Made by a program: the position numbers and the translations under genes
In this document: positions 1 to 4,484 of the stretch, one piece after another
Numbering within the stretch: the stretch's first letter is position 1
How the letters are laid out: every line of letters starts with the position of its first letter
The notes under the pieces: generated by a model
The model's input: only the letters and a program-made list of their open reading frames with translations
Told to the model about the DNA's origin: nothing
Database searches by the model: none
NCBI GenBank assembly: GCA_036519575.1
Contig: DATDKZ010000066.1
Span: 1-5,441, forward strand
DNA: 5,441 nt
Source of the DNA: AC-69 sp036519575
Lineage (GTDB): Bacteria > Actinomycetota > UBA4738 > HRBIN12
Direction of reading: 5' to 3'

Positions 1-1
1 C

Positions 2-343
2 TTCCAACTCATGGCGGGGCAAGGCGAGAGCGACGCGCGTGGGGAAGTGAGGATCGTGATCCGCCCCGAGCGTGTCGGCCTGGAGGCGCAGGGCGCGGCG
101 GGGGAGAACCGAGTCCCGGGGATGGTCGAGCGGGTCGTCTACGTGGGTTCCATCCTCCAGGTCATCGTTCATCTCGCGCCGGGACAGACGCTCCAGGCCT
201 GGATCCAGAATCAGGGAGAGGGCCTGCCGTATGGACAGGGCACGCCGGTGACCGTCCACCTGCCGGTGGATGCCCTTCGCGTCCTGATCGACGGTGCTCT
301 CGTGGGAGAGTCCGTCGCGGCGATCGGCGAGTCGGCCTCCTGA
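2..343 (+). CDS. potA: ABC transporter ATP-binding protein, C-terminal TOBE domain (PotA-like), 5' truncated by window edge
   Basis: This is the 3' end of a gene that begins before the window. The frame is open from base 2 and ends at TGA 341-343, giving 113 visible residues. What remains is a TOBE_2-type domain, as found after the nucleotide-binding domain in PotA/CysA/MalK-like importer ATPases. The marks are IRPERV near visible residues 20-25, the strand-rich segment around VERVVYVGSILQVIV, a PGQTLQAWIQNQ stretch, and the closing P-V-D-A-L-R-V-L. In the family this domain stacks on the ATPase dimer and has regulatory or substrate-linked roles. The Walker A, signature and Walker B motifs lie outside the window, so activity cannot be judged. 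The ATG at 11 is internal, because the residues before it (F-Q-L) fit the usual NFL.G lead-in. It faces the potDBC genes tail to tail with a 6-nt gap. Its partnership with them is inferred from family and proximity. Confidence 0.85.
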   Translation, partial: FQLMAGQGESDARGEVRIVIRPERVGLEAQGAAGENRVPGMVERVVYVGSILQVIVHLAPGQTLQAWIQNQGEGLPYGQGTPVTVHLPVDALRVLIDGALVGESVAAIGESAS

Positions 344-349
344 CCGCCG

Positions 350-1243
350 CTAGACCTGGAAGCCGACGAACTCCCGTGCCGCTTCCGCGCGTTCGCCCCT
401 CGTCACCCGGCGATACACGACGAATCCGATCGTGATGGCGATCAACGTGACGACCAGCATGAAGGTGGCGGCCGCATTGACCGACGGTGGGGGGGCCGCC
501 CGAGCGGCGTCGTAGATCTTGACCGAGAGCGGTTCGCTAGTCGCAGTGCTGGACAAGTAGCGGACCGTGATGAAGTCGTCGATCGAGTCGGCGAACACCA
601 GCACCGCGCTGGCGAAGATGGCCGGATACAGGAGCGGAAGCAGCACACGGCGCACGGATTGCGTCGGGGCGGCGCCAAGGTCCATCGCCGCCTCCTCGTA
701 CTCCTTCCCGATCGAGAGCAACCTGGCTCGCACCACGATCACCGGATACGACATCTGATAAGTGACCAGGCCGAGGATCTGCGCGGTCGTCCCCAGGTTT
801 ACGAACTTGAGCAGGAACGTGAAGGCAAGGAACAGCGACACCCCGACGATGATCTCGGGGACGACGAAGGACAGGAGCATCGTGAAGTTGGCCAGACCCG
901 GCCCCCGCCCCCGCCACCGGTCGATGCCGATCGCGAACAGGGTGCCGAGCGGGACAGCGAGCAGCATCGTGAGGACGCCGAGGCGAACGGTCTGGAACAT
1001 CGCGGTCCGTAGGTCCGGCCGATACAGGAGGGACTCGGCCGCGGTCGGATCGCCCACCCACCACCGGAACGAGAAGCCCTGCCATGCGCTCCGCGACCGG
1101 CCGGCGTTGAACGAGAACGCCACGGCGATGAGCACCGGCAGGATGGACCATGCGAGATAGCCCCAGGTCAGCGCCTGGAGGAACCGGGGCTTTCGCCAGG
1201 GGTCCTTCCACCACCGACGCACTGAGAGCGAGGCCGTGCTCAT
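350..1243 (-). CDS. potC: Spermidine/putrescine-type ABC transporter permease PotC
   Basis: Inner-membrane permease of 297 residues (E. coli PotC is about 264), one half of the transmembrane channel with PotB. Six hydrophobic segments are visible at about residues 24-44, 84-108, 119-144, 148-166, 203-222 and 259-277. The cytoplasmic EAA loop that docks on the ATPase is at about 183-207 (E-E-A-A-M-D-L-G, then L-L-P-L-L-Y-P). The segment F-A-D-S-I-D-D-F at 217-224 is typical of PotC. The start is ATG at 1243: it has a strong AGGAGG (1248-1253) 4 nt upstream and overlaps the potB stop as ATGA, so translation is probably coupled. The same frame stays open upstream to 2110, but that part runs antiparallel through potB in another frame and is low-complexity Pro/Arg-rich, so it is not real. 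It is the last gene of the potDBC operon, and its TAG lies 6 nt from the end of the convergent ATPase gene. Polyamine specificity is by family only. Confidence 0.93.
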   Translation of the reverse strand: MSTASLSVRRWWKDPWRKPRFLQALTWGYLAWSILPVLIAVAFSFNAGRSRSAWQGFSFRWWVGDPTAAESLLYRPDLRTAMFQTVRLGVLTMLLAVPLGTLFAIGIDRWRGRGPGLANFTMLLSFVVPEIIVGVSLFLAFTFLLKFVNLGTTAQILGLVTYQMSYPVIVVRARLLSIGKEYEEAAMDLGAAPTQSVRRVLLPLLYPAIFASAVLVFADSIDDFITVRYLSSTATSEPLSVKIYDAARAAPPPSVNAAATFMLVVTLIAITIGFVVYRRVTRGERAEAAREFVGFQV

Positions 1244-2235
1244 GCCGCCTCCTGCGCTCGCTTGGTGCTCCGCAGGTAGTAGAGGAGCGGGACGATCAGG
1301 AGGACCAAGAGCATCAGGACCAGCGACGCTGCCTGGGGGCTCTCGCCCGGCAGCGACAGGGCATTGTCGATGAGATTGCCGTACATCGACGTCTTCGTCG
1401 ACCCCAGCAGGTCGTTGGTGAAGTAGTCGCCGAACATCGGCAGGGCCACGATCACCATGCCGGCCAGGATGGCCTGCCGGGAGAGCGGCAACGTCACCCG
1501 GACGAACGTCTTGACCGGGCCGGCACCGAGGTCGCGGCCCGCCTCGAGCAGGTTCTGGTCGATCCGGTCCAGGAACCCGAACATCGGCAGGATCATGTAC
1601 GGGATATAGCCGTACATCAGGCCGAGGATCACCGTGAAAGGCCGCCCCTGGAGCCAGCTCACCGGCGACGAGATCACGTGCGCCGAGGTCAGGATCTTGT
1701 TGATCAGCCCGTCCGGCTGGAGTAGCCCCTGCCAGGCATAGATCCGCATGAGGTAGCTGATCCAGAACGGGGAGATCAGCAGGATCAGGTACAGACCCTT
1801 GCGACGGCCGGCGTGCCGGGCCACGTAGTACGCGACCCCGTAGCCGAGGACGAGGCACAGGAGGCTGGCCGCCGGCACGTAGACCAGCGTCCTGATGAGC
1901 GCAGGCTGATAGAAGGCGTCCCCGCCGTAGAACCTGTTCAAAATGGTCGTGAACGTCGAGCCAGTCCAGTACCACGGTTGGTAAACGGGCAGTGCGTTCC
2001 CGAACAGGTCCGACGTGCCGAAGGCGACGGCGAAGACGACGTAGAAAGGGAGGACGAATAGGAGCGCGAGCCAGATCGTGCCCGAGGCGGCGAACGAAGG
2101 CCAGTACCACCTCGGGTACAGGACCCGGGAGACGCGGGCGCCCTCCCCCCCGCCCTTCTCGCGAGGAGGACGCCGATGCTTCGCCCGGGGGACGGCTGGT
2201 GCTACCTCGGTCCCGGTGGCCGTCTCGCTACCCAC
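1240..2235 (-). CDS. potB: Spermidine/putrescine-type ABC transporter permease PotB
   Basis: Inner-membrane permease of 331 residues, partner of PotC. Six hydrophobic segments lie at about residues 53-75, 113-139, 148-170, 201-220, 256-275 and 302-321. The EAA loop is at about 229-252 (L-L-E-A-G-R-D-L-G-A-G-P, then L-P-L). The motifs S-P-F-W-I-S-Y-L-M-R and F-G-D-Y-F-T are typical of PotB. It starts with GTG at 2235, inside the last codons of potD (8-nt overlap). I find no other in-frame ATG, GTG or TTG before the first helix. The Shine-Dalgarno is weak (AAGG, 3 nt upstream), which fits re-initiation by ribosomes finishing potD. Compared with E. coli PotB (about 275-285 residues) it carries an extra hydrophilic N-terminal tail of about 45 residues, rich in Arg, Pro and Gly (R-R-P-P-R-E-K-G-G-G). 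Part of this tail is encoded by a seven-C tract at 2145-2151, where a sequencing indel would alter only the poorly conserved N-terminus. Confidence 0.93.
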   Translation of the reverse strand: MGSETATGTEVAPAVPRAKHRRPPREKGGGEGARVSRVLYPRWYWPSFAASGTIWLALLFVLPFYVVFAVAFGTSDLFGNALPVYQPWYWTGSTFTTILNRFYGGDAFYQPALIRTLVYVPAASLLCLVLGYGVAYYVARHAGRRKGLYLILLISPFWISYLMRIYAWQGLLQPDGLINKILTSAHVISSPVSWLQGRPFTVILGLMYGYIPYMILPMFGFLDRIDQNLLEAGRDLGAGPVKTFVRVTLPLSRQAILAGMVIVALPMFGDYFTNDLLGSTKTSMYGNLIDNALSLPGESPQAASLVLMLLVLLIVPLLYYLRSTKRAQEAA

Positions 2236-3505
2236 CGGCCTTGATCTGGTCCCAGGCCTGGTTGTACAGGTTGTCCACAGCCGGGCTCACCCCCAGGATG
2301 AACGAGCCCGTGTCGAAGAACTCGGGAACCACCACGGTTTCCTTCAGGCTGGGTGGGATCACCTTGGGAACCAGGGCTCCCGGGTTGATCGAGTTCATGG
2401 GGGTCTGGTACCCGTTGTAGTGCGTGAAGTTGTTGAAGGAGTTGGTCTTGTCCAGCATGAAGTTGAGGAACTCGTGAGCCAGGCGAGGGCTGTGGGCGGT
2501 GGCCGGGATGACGATCAGGTCGTTGCCGATGACGCCGCCGCCGTCTTGCGGATACCAGAACCCGAGGACCTCCGGCGAGACGCCCTTGGGAAGGTAGTAG
2601 AACGCCGCCGAGCACACGTCCCCCGACCACGACGAACCCACCCAGAAGACGTCCTCGGCCATCTTCGAGTAGACGCCGTTGATGGTGAGCTGGGCATTCG
2701 TGGCGTCGATCAGCTTCAGGACGTCGTCCTTGGCCAGGTTGATCAACTTCGGATCTCCCGTGTTCACGTCCTTGATCCCGTTCTTCATCAGGGCCATCGA
2801 CATGGTCTCCCGGCGGTCGTCGTAGATCGTCACCCGGCCCTTGTATTCCGGATCCCACAGGATCTCGTACGGGTTGGACATCGACTGGATCTTCGAATCG
2901 GGGACATGGTCCCGGCGGTACGCGATGCCCGTGGTGTAGATGGTGTAGGGGACGGTGTACCGCCACCCCTTGTCGTAGAAGGGGTTCTGGAACTCGGGCC
3001 AGTAGTTGGCCGCCAGGTTGGGGAGGAGGTCGTGCTGGAGCGGTTGGAGGAGCTTGGAGACGACGAGCTTCGTGAGCTCCGACGGGTCCGGGAAGAAGAC
3101 GTCGGGCGCCACCTGTCCGGCGGAAAGCTTGGCGACCCCCCCGTCGATGTCGTTGAAGGTCGTGAGGCTGACCTTGACGTCGTACTTGCTGAACTTGTCC
3201 TCGAACTCCCGAAACAGGTGCGGCCACAGGTAGTCCGTCCAGTTGTAGACCTGGAGGGTCGCGCCCTTCTCGATGGGGGTGGAGGCCGCGATGGCGTCCT
3301 GGTACAGGGGAAGCGTGACCGGATGGTCCGGGCGCGCCGGGTTCGCCAGGAGTTGCTCCTCGATCGAGGTCCTGGTCGACTGTCCGGGCTTGGTGCACGC
3401 GGCCAGGATGGCGGCCGCGCCTGGGAGGGTCACCGCCGCGCCCGCCGAACGCCGCAGGAAGTCGCGCCGGCTCATCCGCCGCATGGGGCGTGAACCTGGA
3501 TACAT
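2228..3505 (-). CDS. potD: Spermidine/putrescine-type substrate-binding lipoprotein PotD (Tat-exported)
   Basis: Extracytoplasmic solute-binding protein of 425 residues that delivers ligand to PotBC. The N-terminus has a twin-arginine motif S-R-R-D-F-L-R (12-18), an Ala-rich hydrophobic stretch and a lipobox L-A-A-C with Cys37 as the lipidated residue. This predicts a folded, Tat-exported, membrane-anchored lipoprotein. A linker to about residue 82 precedes the type 2 periplasmic binding fold. By-eye alignment to E. coli PotD shows conserved N-W-T-D-Y (88-92), D-R-R-E (D230 and E233, matching Asp168 and Glu171), W293 (Trp229) and D329 (Asp257). The Trp255 position is Gly327. A polyamine-like amine ligand is therefore plausible, but the pocket is altered. 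The start is ATG 3505, with GGGGAGG (3511-3517) 5 nt upstream. ATGs at 3484 and 3475 are in-frame alternatives. An in-frame TTG at 3574 would add 23 residues before the signal peptide and lies in the candidate -35 box, so I rejected it. First gene of the potDBC operon; overlaps potB by 8 nt. Confidence 0.94.
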   Translation of the reverse strand: MYPGSRPMRRMSRRDFLRRSAGAAVTLPGAAAILAACTKPGQSTRTSIEEQLLANPARPDHPVTLPLYQDAIAASTPIEKGATLQVYNWTDYLWPHLFREFEDKFSKYDVKVSLTTFNDIDGGVAKLSAGQVAPDVFFPDPSELTKLVVSKLLQPLQHDLLPNLAANYWPEFQNPFYDKGWRYTVPYTIYTTGIAYRRDHVPDSKIQSMSNPYEILWDPEYKGRVTIYDDRRETMSMALMKNGIKDVNTGDPKLINLAKDDVLKLIDATNAQLTINGVYSKMAEDVFWVGSSWSGDVCSAAFYYLPKGVSPEVLGFWYPQDGGGVIGNDLIVIPATAHSPRLAHEFLNFMLDKTNSFNNFTHYNGYQTPMNSINPGALVPKVIPPSLKETVVVPEFFDTGSFILGVSPAVDNLYNQAWDQIKAGG

Positions 3506-3510
3506 CGAAA

Positions 3511-3517
3511 CCTCCCC
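3511..3517 (-). promoter_or_regulatory. Ribosome binding site of potD (decides the start)
   Basis: GGGGAGG read on the minus strand, 5 nt before the ATG at 3505. It is the strongest Shine-Dalgarno match near any candidate potD start. It places the initiation codon so that the Tat signal peptide lies close to the N-terminus. Confidence 0.75.
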
Positions 3518-3518
3518 G

Positions 3519-3536
3519 TTTGACCGGTGATTCAAA
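3519..3536. promoter_or_regulatory. Short inverted repeat in the potD leader (possible operator)
   Basis: TTTGA and TCAAA arms flank an 8-nt centre (18 bp in all) between the candidate potDBC -10 box and the potD Shine-Dalgarno. That is about the start of the predicted transcript, a common site for repressor binding. Its arms are only 5 bp and it differs in sequence from the other inverted repeat nearby, so chance is a real alternative. Confidence 0.18.
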
Positions 3537-3545
3537 GAGCTGAGT

Positions 3546-3574
3546 AACATAAGAGTGCAGGTCACGCAACCCAA
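3546..3574 (-). promoter_or_regulatory. Candidate sigma-70-type promoter for potDBC
   Basis: On the minus strand, a -35-like TTGGGT (3569-3574) is followed after exactly 17 nt by a -10-like TATGTT (3546-3551). The predicted transcript would begin near 3538-3540 and leave a leader of about 35 nt before the potD ATG, including its Shine-Dalgarno. The -10 is a moderate match (TAT..T) and the -35 a partial one (TTG...). The placement is good, but this is prediction from sequence only. Confidence 0.4.
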
Positions 3575-3583
3575 GCCCGCCTG

Positions 3584-3599
3584 CTGAAGCGTCGTTCAG
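3584..3599. promoter_or_regulatory. Short inverted repeat in the divergent promoter region (possible operator)
   Basis: CTGAA and TTCAG arms separated by 6 nt (16 bp in all) lie upstream of the potDBC -35 box. They overlap where a -35 element for the rightward -10 at 3608-3613 would fall. The position suits a regulator acting on both directions. However, one or two 5-bp inverted repeats are expected by chance in about 140 bp, so the call is weak. No regulator gene is in the window to match it. Confidence 0.2.
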
Positions 3600-3607
3600 T
3601 GGCCCGG

Positions 3608-3613
3608 TATGAT
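3608..3613 (+). promoter_or_regulatory. Candidate -10 element for the crotonase/acyl-CoA synthetase genes
   Basis: TATGAT matches the -10 consensus at five of six bases. It would start transcription near 3620, about 25 nt before the crotonase ATG at 3645. No convincing -35 box lies 16-18 nt upstream, so the promoter may be weak or need an activator. If correct, the ATGs at 3609 and 3612 lie within the promoter and outside the mRNA, which supports the start at 3645. Confidence 0.3.
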
Positions 3614-3634
3614 GCGGGCCCCACCCGACCCCGT

Positions 3635-3639
3635 GAGGG
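3635..3639 (+). promoter_or_regulatory. Ribosome binding site of the crotonase gene (decides the start)
   Basis: GAGGG, 5 nt before the ATG at 3645. The alternative ATGs at 3609 and 3612 have no comparable purine-rich motif upstream. They would add 11 or 12 residues that lie outside the crotonase fold. Confidence 0.65.
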
Positions 3640-3644
3640 CATCC

Positions 3645-4484
3645 ATGATCGACGACGCGCCAGGCCAGGGATCCGTCCTGCTCATCGAGGACCTCGGGCC
3701 GGTTCGCCGGCTCACGATGAACCGTCCGGACAGGCTGAACGCGCTGAACGGGGAGCTGGTCGAGGCACTCTCTGGAGCCCTGGCAGAGGCCGAAAGCGAC
3801 GACGGCGTGAGCGTGCTGATCCTCCGCGGAGCGGGACGGGCCTTCTGCGCCGGCTACGACCTGGAGGAGGACGCGGGCGCCGGACCCATGGATTCGGCAG
3901 GGTGGTACGGGGAGCTCGAGCGTTCCGCCGCCCGGATGCTCGAGCTTTTCGACCACCCGAAGCCGGTCATCGCTCAGGTGCACAGCTACTGCCTGGCCGG
4001 CGGCACGGACCTCATGCTCGCCTGCGACCTGTGCGTCTGCTCCGAGGACGCGCTCTTCGGCTACCCGGACATCCGGTTCGGATCGGGCGTCGTCACGATG
4101 CTGCTTCCCTGGGTGGTCGGCGCCCGCAAGGCCAAGGAGCTCCTGTTCACCGGAGAGGACCGGGTCCCGGCCGAGGAGGCGCGCCGGATCGGTATGGTCA
4201 ACCGGGTGGTCCCCGCCGGCGAGCTCGACGACGCGACCCTTGCCCTGGCGGATGAGATCGCGAAGAACGAGCCCTTCGTCGTCCGGGCCACCAAGCGGGC
4301 CATCAACCGGGTGTGGGAGCTGTCCGGCATGCGCGAGGGTGTGGCGGCGAACGTCGAGCTCGACGTGATGATCGAGGCGGCGAACCTTCCGCAGCGGGAC
4401 GAGTTCCGTCGCATCACGAACGAGCAGGGACTGAAGGCCGCCATCGCCTGGAGGGATGCGCGGTTCCGGGACCGGGGGGCGTGA
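3645..4484 (+). CDS. Crotonase-fold protein (enoyl-CoA hydratase/isomerase family)
   Basis: Cytoplasmic CoA-thioester enzyme of 279 residues, normal for single-domain crotonases. Family marks in order are L-T-M-N-R-P-D-R-L-N-A-L (23-34), the first oxyanion-hole segment G-R-A-F-C-A-G-Y-D-L (64-73), H-P-K-P-V-I-A (104-110), the second oxyanion segment C-L-A-G-G-T-D-L (116-123), A-C-D-L (127-130), G-Y-P-D-I-R-F-G (139-146), and A-R-R-I-G-M-V-N (189-196). In rat mitochondrial hydratase the catalytic residues are Glu144 (GGGCEL) and Glu164 (PEI). The matching positions here are Asp122 and Asp142, with the same spacing of 20. Crotonases with GGTD are common in actinobacteria and the superfamily includes hydratases, isomerases, hydrolases and lyases, so the exact reaction is open. 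The start is ATG 3645, chosen for its GAGGG site; 3609 and 3612 are less likely. It ends in a 4-nt overlap with the acyl-CoA synthetase gene, implying one operon, and is transcribed divergently from potDBC. Confidence 0.92.
   Translation: MIDDAPGQGSVLLIEDLGPVRRLTMNRPDRLNALNGELVEALSGALAEAESDDGVSVLILRGAGRAFCAGYDLEEDAGAGPMDSAGWYGELERSAARMLELFDHPKPVIAQVHSYCLAGGTDLMLACDLCVCSEDALFGYPDIRFGSGVVTMLLPWVVGARKAKELLFTGEDRVPAEEARRIGMVNRVVPAGELDDATLALADEIAKNEPFVVRATKRAINRVWELSGMREGVAANVELDVMIEAANLPQRDEFRRITNEQGLKAAIAWRDARFRDRGA

Noticed and set aside
331..367. Possible bidirectional terminator at the convergent junction (GTCGGC at 331-336 with GCCGAC at 362-367)
   Set aside because: The stem is only 6 bp with a 25-nt loop and there is no T-tract on either strand, so it does not qualify as an intrinsic terminator.
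350..2110. A single 586-codon minus-strand frame covering potC and extending through potB
   Set aside because: Only the part downstream of ATG 1243 is PotC. The rest reads potB in a wrong frame, is Arg/Pro/Gly-rich without domain character, and conflicts with the clear ATGA junction and the strong AGGAGG before 1243.
2078..3493. A 471-codon + strand frame antisense to potD
   Set aside because: PotD on the minus strand has a signal peptide, binding residues and a Shine-Dalgarno. The + strand frame is Val/Gly/Arg/Asp-rich with no fold signature and exists because of the GC bias.
3506..3574. Upstream TTG start at 3574 adding 23 residues to PotD
   Set aside because: It would bury the Tat signal behind a non-signal leader, has no Shine-Dalgarno, and overlaps the candidate -35 box. 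ATG 3505 has an excellent ribosome binding site.
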